Assembly: GCA_019308745.1 (NCBI GenBank)
Contig: JAFDHO010000042.1
Location: 1 to 39,278 of the forward strand
Reading direction: 5' to 3'
Source of the DNA: Deltaproteobacteria bacterium
Lineage (GTDB): Bacteria; Desulfobacterota; DSM-4660; Desulfatiglandales; HGW-15
DNA: 39,278 bases
Shown here: positions 1 to 8,454 of the stretch, piece after piece
Numbering within the stretch: position 1 is the first letter of the stretch
How the letters are laid out: the number at the start of each line of letters is the position of its first letter
Translations under genes and position numbers: made by a program
Notes under the pieces: generated by a model
The model's database searches: none
What the model saw: only the letters and a program-made list of their open reading frames with translations
What the model was told of the DNA's origin: nothing

Positions 1-1
1 T

Positions 2-397
2 GAGGTCTACTTCCTTAAGAGGGCACAGCTCCTGGTCGCAGACCTGGCCCTAGCCTTCCTTTACAAAGGCCTTGGTTATTTCCATGACCTTGACTCATTG
101 ACGATCTTTGCGGACAACCTGGTCCCCCACGTATTGCGGATCGACGGCATCCTTCAGTATGAGGGCTTACTTGCCGCCCGCATAGACTCGGAAGAGTTGA
201 TTCCAGCCGGTTCCCGGGAAGAAGTAGAGATCAGAGCCTGCGCTGTCCACGCTTCACAGCTCATCGCGGCCGAATTGCGAAGAGGAGGCCACTCCATTAC
301 GCCCAGGGAGCTGGACCACCTCCTGTGGAATCGGGGGCAGGAACCCTACTACAAGAAGGTCAAGCCAAGGCACAGGACAAGGACGCCTTTCTACTGA
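2..397 (+). CDS. Queuosine-nucleotide N-glycosylase (DUF2419/Qng1 family), 3' part only
   Basis: The frame is open from the left edge of the window, so the 5' part of the gene lies outside; about 131 residues remain. The visible part matches the C-terminal half of the queuosine salvage family (DUF2419): a segment KRAQLLVADL, then SLTIFADNLVPHVL followed by a GIL-YE stretch, then AGSREEVEIRA, all in the family's order. Enzymes of this family release the queuine base from queuosine 5'-monophosphate so it can be reinserted into tRNA; they are cytosolic. An internal ATG at 98 would cut the conserved core and is not the start. The gene converges on the ferredoxin gene ending at 486. Family assignment is by recognised motifs; the missing N-terminus prevents a check of the whole active site. 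Confidence 0.8.
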   Translation, partial: EVYFLKRAQLLVADLALAFLYKGLGYFHDLDSLTIFADNLVPHVLRIDGILQYEGLLAARIDSEELIPAGSREEVEIRACAVHASQLIAAELRRGGHSITPRELDHLLWNRGQEPYYKKVKPRHRTRTPFY

Positions 398-453
398 GAG
401 GATCGCGACTGAAAGTCGCTCCTACAGGAAGGGAGGACGGCAACATGGTTGCC
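398..453. terminator. Two consecutive hairpins between convergent genes
   Basis: Directly after the stop at 395-397 there is GCGACT-GAA-AGTCGC (405-419), extended by AGGA/TCCT pairing outside it, and then GGCAAC-ATG-GTTGCC (439-453). Neither is followed by a good T-run, so these are hairpins in a convergent intergenic gap rather than proven intrinsic terminators. Confidence 0.35.
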
Positions 454-485
454 TCGGCCCATCGAATTGGGAAAGGGGCATCGAG

Positions 486-1613
486 TCATTTGAGGGCACG
501 AAGGCGATCCATCCTGGATTTGAGCTTCATCTTGGCAAGTTCAACCGGACCCAGCTTACCCCTGGCCTGGCCCAGCTTCAACATGCTCTCAAACATGTCT
601 GATGGCACTTCTCTCTGTTCGTAGGCGGGTTTCCGCTTCAATGAAAGAGAGTTGGTGGGACAGGTGGTAACACATAAACCACAACCTATGCACCGGTCCC
701 TGTTGAGATTTACCTTCTTGTCCCTTAATTCCAGGGCATCCATCTGGCATCTTTCTTGACACTTACCACAGCCCTTGCAGGTATCCCTGTTTGCCTCTGC
801 TATGAAGGCCGAGGTCACCAGGGCAGCCGGTCTCGGATGCCGTTTCAGGCTCTTCAATATCTGGCAGCAGCACCCGCAGCAACAACAGATGTTTACTATC
901 TTCTGGGCATTACTGGGCTGAAGCACCAGTCCTGCTTCTTCCGCGATCTTTAGAATCTCGAGGGCCTCACCTGTCTCGATCACCCTGCCCAGGCCGTTTC
1001 GCTCATAGTATTCAGCCGCCGCTCCGAAGATGAGACAGGTCTCCTCGGGTTTGTCACACCCTTCTCCAGCTATCCGGTGTTCGCGCCTGCAGATACAGGG
1101 GGCTACCAGGCACTTGCTTCGATCGCTGACAAGGGCCTCTGCCCTTTCGTAGTCCAGAACCTCCATGGTGGTGTCTATGCTGCGGCCCACTGGAATCGTC
1201 CTGAGCTGGGGGGCTTTCCTCCAGGTCTCGTGTTCAAAGAGCCTGGGGATATACTCATTCATGTCCTTTACGATATCCGGGTCCAAGTCATTGACATGGT
1301 ACTCCCATATTCCGATTACAAATTGGGAAGCCATATACTTTGGGGGTTGGCCTTGGCGCTCCAGGCTGAAGATGAGCCCCTTCCTGGCCATGCCCCTCAG
1401 CCTGGATTCAGCCTGTTCTGCTTTCATGCCTGCCCTTCGAGCAATGACCTTGGCCTCCTCCGGGATCAGGCTCACCCGGAGGGCCAATTCGGCCTCCTCC
1501 GGTTTGAAGAACCTCTTGAGGATCCTTAGTTCGACTCCGGTTTCGGTTGCCGGGAAGCCTCCGGGCAAATTGTCCAGGTGTTTGGCCAGCTTCCTGTACA
1601 CATCTTCAACCAT
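486..1613 (-). CDS. Dicluster 4Fe-4S ferredoxin-like protein with cysteine-rich central region
   Basis: A 375-residue protein. An N-terminal helical/winged-helix-like region (about 1-100) precedes a cysteine-rich centre: C168, C173, C175, C186 and C193, then C243-C246 and C248-C250 in the run ICCCCGCCC. The C-terminus (279-318) holds two classical CxxCxxCxxxC motifs (C279/282/285/289 and C308/311/314/318), enough for two 4Fe-4S clusters. AGGAGG lies 5 bases before the ATG. It is the last gene of the BMP-transporter operon, 15 bases after trmO. Proteins of this layout are common in anaerobic Desulfobacterota but their partner and reaction are unknown to me; electron transfer is inferred from the cluster motifs. 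No signal peptide is visible, so it is probably cytosolic. Confidence 0.8.
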   Translation of the reverse strand: MVEDVYRKLAKHLDNLPGGFPATETGVELRILKRFFKPEEAELALRVSLIPEEAKVIARRAGMKAEQAESRLRGMARKGLIFSLERQGQPPKYMASQFVIGIWEYHVNDLDPDIVKDMNEYIPRLFEHETWRKAPQLRTIPVGRSIDTTMEVLDYERAEALVSDRSKCLVAPCICRREHRIAGEGCDKPEETCLIFGAAAEYYERNGLGRVIETGEALEILKIAEEAGLVLQPSNAQKIVNICCCCGCCCQILKSLKRHPRPAALVTSAFIAEANRDTCKGCGKCQERCQMDALELRDKKVNLNRDRCIGCGLCVTTCPTNSLSLKRKPAYEQREVPSDMFESMLKLGQARGKLGPVELAKMKLKSRMDRLRALK

Positions 1614-1628
1614 TGTCTCCTCCTGAAA

Positions 1629-2045
1629 TCATGTCTTTGACCAGTCCGGCCCCCTCGCCTCGGGTATGGAGTCCTTCCTGCTCAAATAGGGCTTCATATC
1701 CACAACCGGTGTTCCGTCAAAAGCGTCAATCGGGTCGACATGAATGATATTCCCGCTAATGGATCTTATCCTGGACGTATAAAGGGCAATGAGATTGGGC
1801 CTGACAGGCGACCGGGTGGCAAATACCCCGGTTAAAGGGTTTCTTTGGTCTCCCCTTGGGTGGACAAGCAATGTCTTCCGCCTCTCCTCGGTGTCGTTTT
1901 CGTGAAACCAGGCCATTATGTGGAGATGAGAATATTGATCGAGACCGCGGAGGCCTTCCTTGTATTCCTCAAAGACTTCGATAGTTGCAGTAGATTCCTG
2001 TTGTCTGATCATACCGATGGGATAGAGTCTGAAATAATCCGCCAT
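1629..2045 (-). CDS. trmO: tRNA (N6-threonylcarbamoyladenosine37-N6)-methyltransferase TrmO (TsaA-like)
   Basis: A 138-residue single TsaA-like domain. The N-terminal YPIGMI, the central LDQYSHLHIMAWFH, the hallmark GVFATRSPVRPN and the DGTPVVDMKPYL motif are all present in the family order, so the domain is complete. TrmO uses S-adenosylmethionine to N6-methylate t6A at position 37 of some ANN-decoding tRNAs. The protein is shorter than Escherichia coli TrmO because it lacks the extra C-terminal domain, as in many bacteria and archaea. AGGAGG sits 8 bases before the ATG. It starts 3 bases after the upstream permease stop and ends 15 bases before the ferredoxin gene, so it should be co-transcribed with the transporter. 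Confidence 0.85.
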   Translation of the reverse strand: MADYFRLYPIGMIRQQESTATIEVFEEYKEGLRGLDQYSHLHIMAWFHENDTEERRKTLLVHPRGDQRNPLTGVFATRSPVRPNLIALYTSRIRSISGNIIHVDPIDAFDGTPVVDMKPYLSRKDSIPEARGPDWSKT

Positions 2046-2048
2046 GCT

Positions 2049-3029
2049 TTACTCCTCCTGAAAGGGCCTCCCCAGGTGTGCCGGAGCACTGCCCCTAACG
2101 AACATTATGATACGTCTCGCCCATGGTGAGACATCCATCAACCGCACAACGGACCTGGTTTGTGCCCCGTGGATGAGCACCAGGGCCAGGATCATCATGG
2201 GAAACGGGGCGACCTGGAACACCTGGGCCGGCACCGACTCCCACAGCCCCTGGAACTGTATGCCCATGACCTGCAAAAAGGAAAACAGGTAGGCGCCCAG
2301 TGCCACCTTGAATGGGTGCCAGCCCCCGAAGATCACGATGGCCAGTGCGATCCACCCCGTTCCTTCGGCGCCCTGGGGCCTTCCCCATCCCGGTTTTGTG
2401 AAGAGGCTGATGGTCGCTCCTGCGAGTCCAACAAGCAGACCTCCTACAATCGTGTACAAAAACTGTGTTCGCCGCACGTTTACGCCCCTCGCATAGGCTG
2501 CCCTCGGGTTTTCCCCGACGGATCGCAGTCTGAGCCCCAGAGGCGTCCTGTAGAGGTACCACCAGCACACCAGGATCACGACCATGCTCAGGTAAACCGG
2601 GATGCTGTGGCGGAAGAACACCTCCCCGAGCAGGGGAATACCCTTGAGCAGGGGAATCGGCAAGGAGGACGCCTGGGGGCCATAGACTCGAGAATAGGGA
2701 TTCCCGAAGAAATAGGCCATGTCCTTGGCGGTCAATGTCATGACAAAGCCCACCGCCACCTGGGACTGCCCGAGATAGATGCCAAAGGACCCGACGATGG
2801 CAGCGATGAGCCCCCCCGTGACGGCACCGGCCAGAAAGGCTATCACAAGCCCTTGCCCTTCGTAGGCAAAGGCAAAGGCAACCATGGCGCTCAAGAGTAT
2901 TGACCCATCAAGGGAGAGGTTTATCACTCCCGCCCTCTCATTGATGGTCTCCCCGATGGAGGCCAAAATGATTGGCGCGGCTCCGGCGACAATGGAGGAA
3001 AACAGGAGTGAAATTGCAATATCATTCAT
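2049..3029 (-). CDS. BMP-family (nucleoside-class) ABC transporter permease 2
   Basis: A 326-residue integral membrane protein with about eight to ten hydrophobic segments. It carries the permease signature of the BMP/simple-sugar class: the INERAGVINLSLDG segment near residues 29-42 and the LRSVGENPRAAYARGVN coupling segment near residues 169-185. It pairs with the second permease upstream, as in the guanosine/nucleoside importers whose two permeases form a heterodimer. It ends 3 bases before trmO. A 150-base gap separates it from the preceding permease gene. The substrate cannot be read from the sequence; purine or other nucleosides are the usual cargo of this class. Confidence 0.85.
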   Translation of the reverse strand: MNDIAISLLFSSIVAGAAPIILASIGETINERAGVINLSLDGSILLSAMVAFAFAYEGQGLVIAFLAGAVTGGLIAAIVGSFGIYLGQSQVAVGFVMTLTAKDMAYFFGNPYSRVYGPQASSLPIPLLKGIPLLGEVFFRHSIPVYLSMVVILVCWWYLYRTPLGLRLRSVGENPRAAYARGVNVRRTQFLYTIVGGLLVGLAGATISLFTKPGWGRPQGAEGTGWIALAIVIFGGWHPFKVALGAYLFSFLQVMGIQFQGLWESVPAQVFQVAPFPMMILALVLIHGAQTRSVVRLMDVSPWARRIIMFVRGSAPAHLGRPFQEE

Positions 3030-3179
3030 CTTGAAAAGACCCCCCCAAGGGGCTAGCCAGCTTCATTGTTGTGCTTCGGGCAACCGCCTGTCATGGACTC
3101 ACAGGCCGCTGCCTCACTTTGCTCGCCCATAGCGGGCAACCCCATGCGACAGCATCTCAAAGTTTGATACCACCCCTTC

Positions 3180-4235
3180 TCACTGTAACCTCCTTCTCCT
3201 GTAGCCATCTACAAGAAGCGTGGCCAGGACCAGGGACCCCTGAATGATACCGCTCAGCGACGAATCCAGTTGCAGCATCATGGGGAGTTGTATGCTCCCC
3301 ACATTGAGGCACGCGAAGAAGAAAGCGATTATTGGTGTGAGCCAGACTCGATAGTTTGCCAGCATGACCACAAGGAGGGCCAGGTATCCGTAGTTGCTTG
3401 AAATAGAGGGGATCAGGCGATGGTAGACTCCCGCCACCTGGAAGGCTCCGGCCAGGCCGGCAAAGCCGCCGGCAATCCCCATTGCCACGATTATATAAAA
3501 GTCAGGCCTGAGCCCGTGGAGAAAGGCTGCCCTGGGATTGTTGCCTATCCCCTTCAGGGCCAGCCCCAGCCTTGTCCTGCCCAGTATCCATGCCACAAAA
3601 AGGATGCCAAGAATCGCCAGCAGGAGTCCCGCGGGGGAAAGCCGCAGTGACCTCCAGGCCGGCAGCCACAAGGAAGTGGGAAAGGGCTCCGTACCGCTCA
3701 TGGACGCAATGCCGGGTCTCTTCCAGGGGCCGAATATGAGCCAGAGGCTTATCCCCAGGGCAACGAAGTTGAGGCCCAGGCCTGTGAAGATCTCGTTGAC
3801 ACCGGCCCTGGTCCTCAGCAACCCCGTCATTATCGCCCAGAGGCTGCCGCCCATGAGTCCGCAAAGGAATGCCGAGAAAAGGATGGTGGTAGGGGAGCCA
3901 CTCTCAGTCCCCAGCCGCATGAGGGCCGTCGCAAATATGGCTCCAGCCACGACCTGTCCTTCAACGCCAATGTTCCACAGTCCTATCCTGAAGCTGAAGA
4001 GCAGGCCGCACGCGCACAGAGAAAGGGGAATCCAGGCCCTTAGGACCTGGGCAATCTTGAGCCAGGAACCCAGAGAGCCCATGAAGATATGCTTGAGAGC
4101 AACGAGGGGCGGGGCACCTGAAGCCATGAGTATCATCAGCGTCAGGAGCAGGATCCCACCCAAGAGGAGTCCGGCTATTGCGAGGGAGTGGACAAATGTT
4201 CCGAACTTGCTCCTCAACAGGTGGGTCATGCTCAA
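3180..4235 (-). CDS. BMP-family (nucleoside-class) ABC transporter permease 1
   Basis: A 351-residue inner-membrane permease with about ten hydrophobic segments. It has the class signature FRIGLWNIGVEGQVVAGA (about 81-98) and a LKGIGNNPRAAFLHGLRP coupling segment (about 229-246). Its ATG overlaps the stop of the ATPase gene by four bases (ATGA), a strong sign of translational coupling. Together with the partner permease it should form the pore of a nucleoside-type importer fed by the binding protein at 5944-7137. Length and motif order are normal for the family; no truncation is seen. Confidence 0.85.
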   Translation of the reverse strand: MSMTHLLRSKFGTFVHSLAIAGLLLGGILLLTLMILMASGAPPLVALKHIFMGSLGSWLKIAQVLRAWIPLSLCACGLLFSFRIGLWNIGVEGQVVAGAIFATALMRLGTESGSPTTILFSAFLCGLMGGSLWAIMTGLLRTRAGVNEIFTGLGLNFVALGISLWLIFGPWKRPGIASMSGTEPFPTSLWLPAWRSLRLSPAGLLLAILGILFVAWILGRTRLGLALKGIGNNPRAAFLHGLRPDFYIIVAMGIAGGFAGLAGAFQVAGVYHRLIPSISSNYGYLALLVVMLANYRVWLTPIIAFFFACLNVGSIQLPMMLQLDSSLSGIIQGSLVLATLLVDGYRRRRLQ

Positions 4236-5689
4236 ACCTTCCCCGCTATGAGCATCCCTAGTTCCTCCAGCGTCGTATCACAAGTCCTCACGTCCTTAAG
4301 GACCGAGCCATTAAAGAACACCAGGACCCTATCCGCGACCTGGAGGATCTCCTCCAACTCCACAGTAGAAAAGACGATACTGGCCCCGTGGTTAACGCGG
4401 GCGATGAGCTGCTGCCACACCCAGTTCACGGATTCTATGTCAAGCCCCCTGGTGGGGTGCTCCAGCAAGAGGACCTTTGAATCCAAGGGCATCAGGGCCA
4501 GGAGCAGGCGCTGCTGGTTTCCTCCAGACAGGGATTCCACGCTCGACTGAGGGGTTCCCACTATCCTGAAGTGTTCTATCTTCTCACTGGCCTGTTTCTT
4601 GGCAAAGAGCCATGGGATCATGATACCCTTCCCGTACTTCAGAGCAAAATGCTCGGCAATCGTCAAACCTGAAATGAGCCCTTCTTCCAACCTGGCAGCT
4701 GGGATGAAGTTGACCCCAGCGGCCTGAAAGGCATGGTGGTCTTGACCGGTCATGAGCCTCGTGCCCACCCTGACCGAACCCCTGTCGGGCCTTATCAGGC
4801 CGGCGGCAACCCTCAGGAACGTTCCTTGGCCGCTGCCTTCGAGCCCTGCCAGCGCGATGACTTCACCCTGCCTTATCTCCACATGGCAATGATAAAGGCC
4901 GATCCTCCCCAATGAGACCGACACATCCTCCATGACCATGGCAGGGGAGCCGGGCGGAACCTCTGAGCACGGGGGAGGTGAAGGCAGACTGCCAAACATC
5001 CATCTCAAGATCGTCCCTGTCTCAAAGGAGTGCGCCATTTCTCCTCTCACCCTGCCCTGCCTGAGGACTGTAACCCGGTCACAAAGGGCCTCCACGTCCT
5101 CAAGCTTGTGGGAAACAAAGAGGACCGTCTTTCCATCCTGGGCCAGCTTTCGCAGGGCCCCGAAGAGCGCCTCCCTCTGCAGGCTCGAGATACCCGTTGT
5201 CGGCTCATCCAGTATGAGGACCCGAACGCCCACGGCCATGAGCCTCAAGATCTCCAATTGTTGCCGCTCTCCTACTGAAAGGGATTCAACGGGTGTATCA
5301 GGATCCAGGTTGAACCCAAAGTGGGCCGCCGAGTCCTTGAGCTTCTTCCGGAATGCGGCCCTGTTCCGGGCAAACCCCCTCACCTGACCCATCATGTAGT
5401 TTTCCAGCACAGGGAGGGAAGGAAAATCCAGAGGGTCCTGGTACAGCATCCCAATTCCCAGCCTGGTGGCTTCTTTGGGCCCATTGTAGTCTACGGGCCT
5501 TCCGTCCACGATGATTGTCCCGCGTGTCTTCCTCACATATCCGGCCAACACCTTCATGAGGGTGCTCTTTCCGGCTCCGTTTTCACCCAGCACCCCATGG
5601 ATGGACCCTGCCATCACGTCCATACTGATCCCGTCATTGGCCCTCAGTGTTCCGTAATGTTTGTGGATGTCTCTTAGAGTGACTCTCAT
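4232..5689 (-). CDS. BMP-family ABC transporter ATP-binding protein with two nucleotide-binding domains
   Basis: With the start at 5689 the protein has 485 residues and begins in the usual family way (MRVTLRDIHKHYG). The frame is open upstream to 5896, but that stretch reads like non-coding sequence. Domain 1 is intact: Walker A GENGAGKST (35-43), signature LSVGERQQ (137-144), Walker B VLILDEP (157-163), H-loop FVSH. Domain 2 is degenerate: its Walker A position reads GLEGSGQGT (282-290) without lysine, and the Walker B/catalytic pair is EH (410-411) where DE is usual, while the signature LSGGNQQ (387-393) is kept. Loss of the domain 2 lysine is normal in RbsA-type double ATPases; the EH change is less usual. 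It energises uptake through the two permeases. Confidence 0.85.
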   Translation of the reverse strand: MRVTLRDIHKHYGTLRANDGISMDVMAGSIHGVLGENGAGKSTLMKVLAGYVRKTRGTIIVDGRPVDYNGPKEATRLGIGMLYQDPLDFPSLPVLENYMMGQVRGFARNRAAFRKKLKDSAAHFGFNLDPDTPVESLSVGERQQLEILRLMAVGVRVLILDEPTTGISSLQREALFGALRKLAQDGKTVLFVSHKLEDVEALCDRVTVLRQGRVRGEMAHSFETGTILRWMFGSLPSPPPCSEVPPGSPAMVMEDVSVSLGRIGLYHCHVEIRQGEVIALAGLEGSGQGTFLRVAAGLIRPDRGSVRVGTRLMTGQDHHAFQAAGVNFIPAARLEEGLISGLTIAEHFALKYGKGIMIPWLFAKKQASEKIEHFRIVGTPQSSVESLSGGNQQRLLLALMPLDSKVLLLEHPTRGLDIESVNWVWQQLIARVNHGASIVFSTVELEEILQVADRVLVFFNGSVLKDVRTCDTTLEELGMLIAGKV

Positions 5690-5943
5690 GGCTTGAAAAT
5701 TCAGTTCATTACAAGGACGGAGGTGTGCGTCCGTGCCCGGCCCGGCTTCGTCCAGTGATTCCCTGTGCCCGGGGGAAACAGGCGGGCAAGAACTCGAAGG
5801 GGCTGTAGCAGGGCTCTCCCGGGAGATGGAGGTCCGCCATCCCAGATAGATGCCGTCACCTTCCACTCCAGCATCTCCCGAGAGAGACCCCGTCACTGCC
5901 TGACCGCGGGGAATTCAATACGCCAGAGGGTTGAGCCGATGTT

Positions 5944-7137
5944 CTATTTTGCCTTACTCTGACCCTTCATCCCCTTCAAGAGTTGTTCCATGTACCAGAT
6001 CTGTCTGTCAGTGGCGACTTCGCCGGCCTTGACGAATGTCTTGCCGTCCTGGTAGTAGAGGGGGCCCTTGAAGAGCTGCACCCTGTTTGCCCCAAGATCT
6101 TCGATGAACTTACCCAAAGCAGATCTGGCAGGGGGAGAAAGGGCATCTCCGGTCAAAAACCCCACGTTGCTCGTATCGGGGTTGTTTATGTCACTCCAGT
6201 CAGGACTGAGCCAGAGCCATTCCTGTTCCCATGTGCCCTCCAATATCTTCTTTACGAAGTGGACATATCCAGGCCCCCAGTTGAAATAGGGAACACCCAG
6301 GCAGATCTCCTCGGCGCCGGTGCAGGCCCCTTCATAATCGTAAGGGATGGCCCACACGGCCTTGCCCTCTTTTCTCTTTTGCCTGGCCACAACAAGGGCT
6401 TCTGTCGTGTCAATCCCGGATATGACCACGTCATGGCCCGTATTGAAGAAATTCTGAGCCACTTGGTTGGGATCAGCCGTGACCCCGGGGATGTTGAACC
6501 AAAACCCTATCCACATGACCTGGAAGCTCAGGTCCTGGGGGCTCTTCTTGAGCACCTTTTCCCATGCGTATCGAGCGCCGAGATAACAGGAGGCTGCGAG
6601 CCTCCTGGTCTCCTCATTTACGAGGGGTCCCAGGTATCCGATCTTTCCGGTTCGAGTCATGAGGGCGGCCGCAAAACCGGCCATCATCTTTCCGTATTCC
6701 ATTCGGCCCATAAGATTGCTGAGATTCTTGGGGGCCTTTCCCGTTATGACGTCATCTCCGGAGACATGGATGAAATAGGTATCGGGATGGAGCATGGCCG
6801 CTTCTCTTGTCCCGTCCTTCATATCATCTGAATTGGCTATGATCAGTCGAGCTCCCTTGGAAACCAGATCGTCGACAAGCTGGGGTATGGTGATTCCCGG
6901 TCTGTCCGCGGGATTTACCTTGTCAATATAGATCATTTTGGTCCCGGGGATCTTCTCCTCTACGTATCTTCCCGCCTCATAATGGGCCTGGCTCCAACCC
7001 CGGTCGTTGTAAGGACCCACCAACAACATGCCAAAGACAAAGGGCTTATCCGCCCCCTTGCCGATCGCGGGCGACAACAAGACCAGGGCAAGGCAACACA
7101 GAACAATCCCCGCAAACCAGAACCTCTGCTTTTTCAT
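5944..7137 (-). CDS. BMP-family (PnrA-like) ABC transporter substrate-binding protein
   Basis: A 397-residue exported protein with a Sec-type signal peptide: basic MKKQR, then a hydrophobic run ending near residue 26. No lipobox cysteine is visible, so it is probably soluble in the periplasm. The mature part has the BMP/PnrA fold motifs: FGMLLVGPYNDRGWSQAHYEAG near the start, LIIANSDDMKDG, and NLMGRMEYGKMMAGFAAALMT. ATG at 7137 is preceded by GGGGGAG at good spacing; an in-frame GTG lies 6 bases upstream. Members of this family bind nucleosides or related purine compounds. It is the first gene of the transporter operon behind a consensus promoter. A 254-base gap without a recognisable gene separates it from the ATPase gene. 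Confidence 0.85.
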   Translation of the reverse strand: MKKQRFWFAGIVLCCLALVLLSPAIGKGADKPFVFGMLLVGPYNDRGWSQAHYEAGRYVEEKIPGTKMIYIDKVNPADRPGITIPQLVDDLVSKGARLIIANSDDMKDGTREAAMLHPDTYFIHVSGDDVITGKAPKNLSNLMGRMEYGKMMAGFAAALMTRTGKIGYLGPLVNEETRRLAASCYLGARYAWEKVLKKSPQDLSFQVMWIGFWFNIPGVTADPNQVAQNFFNTGHDVVISGIDTTEALVVARQKRKEGKAVWAIPYDYEGACTGAEEICLGVPYFNWGPGYVHFVKKILEGTWEQEWLWLSPDWSDINNPDTSNVGFLTGDALSPPARSALGKFIEDLGANRVQLFKGPLYYQDGKTFVKAGEVATDRQIWYMEQLLKGMKGQSKAK

Positions 7138-7176
7138 AAACACTCCCCCCGTCTGGATTTTGGACCGTCTATCTTA

Positions 7177-7227
7177 AGGAAAATTTCCTGATGGTTGGGA
7201 TATATGGGAAATAGAGGGCCCTGTCAA
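7177..7227 (-). promoter_or_regulatory. Promoter and candidate operator of the BMP-transporter operon
   Basis: On the minus strand TTGACA (7222-7227) and TATATC (7199-7204) are separated by exactly 17 bases, a near-consensus sigma-70 promoter. The perfect palindrome AGGAAAATTTCCT (7177-7189) lies just downstream of the expected transcription start near 7192, a position typical of a repressor operator. The binding protein is not identifiable here. Confidence 0.7.
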
Positions 7228-7303
7228 GGACAAATGAGATGTCTCCGTGCCCCGGGCCCTGAGCCGGCAGATCGCTCCTGTGCCGGAAGTCCCTTGATAT
7301 CAC

Positions 7304-8218
7304 CTAGATGGGAAAGAGCCATTCTTTGAATCTCTCATCCTTGCCCTTTACGATACTGTCCATCAGGTCAAAGAACCTCTTTGTCAGTGGTCCCGGGACT
7401 CCTTCCATGGGGCGCTCTTCGACCGTCCTCACGGGTAAGACCTTCATGGGGGTCCCCGAAAGGAAGACCTCATCAGCCTCCATAAGTCTCTTGGGGTGCA
7501 AACGGCCTTCAAGGCACTCCACCCCGATGAACTTTGCGGCCTGGATAATCGACTCCCTGGTGATACTCTGGAGGACCGTCCCCTGGCACGGGGTCATGAG
7601 CACCCCTTCATGGACCAGGAATATGGATTCTGTCCCTCCTTCAGCAATGAACCCTTGGGTGTCGAGCATGACAGCGTGCTCAAAGCCTCGCGTTTCAGCC
7701 TCCTTGCGCGCCATCATCCCATTCAGGTAATTGGCAGCCACTTTCGCCTCTATGGGAACTGTTTGGGGGTCAAGCTTGCGCCACCTGGAGATGCAAAGGG
7801 TCGTCCCCTCTTCAAAGGGAAAGGCCAGTCCACCCAGGTCCTCCAACAGATCCATTACAAAAATGGATATGTCCACTACCCTGGTAGAAGGCAGAATCCC
7901 CATGCTAACTTGGGGATAGTAGCCGAGGATCTTTATCATTCCTTCCCTCAGGCTATTTCGCCTTATGGTCTCGAGGACCGATTCCTTGAGGGAATCTTCT
8001 GTGGCGGGGAGTTCCATGTCGAGGAGCTCGGCCGTCCTAAATAGGCGTTTGATATGTTCGTCTAATCGAAAGACTGCGGGTCCACCCCGGGTTTCATGGA
8101 ACCCCAGGACCTCGAAGATGGCTGATCCTCGAGCGAAACTGTGGCTCATCATGTGGGTCCGGGCCTTGTCCCAGGGCAAGAACTCCCCGTTTACGAAGAC
8201 GGTCCTCTCTTCCAGCAT
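7304..8218 (-). CDS. Class IV PLP-dependent aminotransferase (branched-chain aminotransferase-like)
   Basis: A 304-residue protein of the fold-type IV aminotransferases, of the length of IlvE/D-amino-acid aminotransferases. The expected PLP lysine is K159 in IEAKVAANYLNGMMARKEA, and the cofactor-contacting IAEGGTESIF (191-200) follows. The N-terminal FVNGEFLPWDKA and HSFARGSAIFEVL segments are standard. It probably transfers the amino group between a branched-chain amino acid (or a D-amino acid or aminodeoxychorismate-like substrate) and 2-oxoglutarate; the sequence alone does not settle the substrate. The ATG has AAGGAG 7 bases upstream. It is divergent from the M20 peptidase gene and separated from the BMP operon by that operon's own promoter. 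Confidence 0.8.
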   Translation of the reverse strand: MLEERTVFVNGEFLPWDKARTHMMSHSFARGSAIFEVLGFHETRGGPAVFRLDEHIKRLFRTAELLDMELPATEDSLKESVLETIRRNSLREGMIKILGYYPQVSMGILPSTRVVDISIFVMDLLEDLGGLAFPFEEGTTLCISRWRKLDPQTVPIEAKVAANYLNGMMARKEAETRGFEHAVMLDTQGFIAEGGTESIFLVHEGVLMTPCQGTVLQSITRESIIQAAKFIGVECLEGRLHPKRLMEADEVFLSGTPMKVLPVRTVEERPMEGVPGPLTKRFFDLMDSIVKGKDERFKEWLFPI

Positions 8219-8351
8219 TACGGTCTCCTTTCATAAGGTATTAGGCTACGAGACATTTTCAACCTATTGTTGGCTTTTTGAGGGAATCTACATGCTTTGC
8301 GAGTATAGGTCAAGGTTATGTTTCCTTTGAATGAAGTCATCTCTATTTGGT

Positions 8352-8380
8352 TTGAGATTCTAGACTGCATTTGTTATGCT
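8352..8380 (+). promoter_or_regulatory. Candidate promoter of the M20 peptidase gene
   Basis: TTGAGA (8352-8357) and TATGCT (8375-8380) with a 17-base spacer lie in the AT-rich gap between divergent genes, about 75 bases before the peptidase start. Confidence 0.5.
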
Positions 8381-8454
8381 CCATTGAAATCCCGATGCCG
8401 GTGTTGTTTTGAGATAAATCCATTAAGATGAGTTCAACCGGAGAATGTGGTTTG

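Noticed and set aside
2160..2903. 247-codon open frame on the plus strand opposite the permease gene
   Set aside because: It is antisense to a clear ABC permease, is rich in low-complexity charged residues, and has no family pattern. The same applies to long antisense frames at 3538-4251, 5983-6831, 11126-11719 and 20329-21084.
5690..5896. N-terminal extension of the ATPase frame
   Set aside because: The family begins at MRVTLRDIHK (5689); the extension reads like intergenic sequence and has no better ribosome-binding site.
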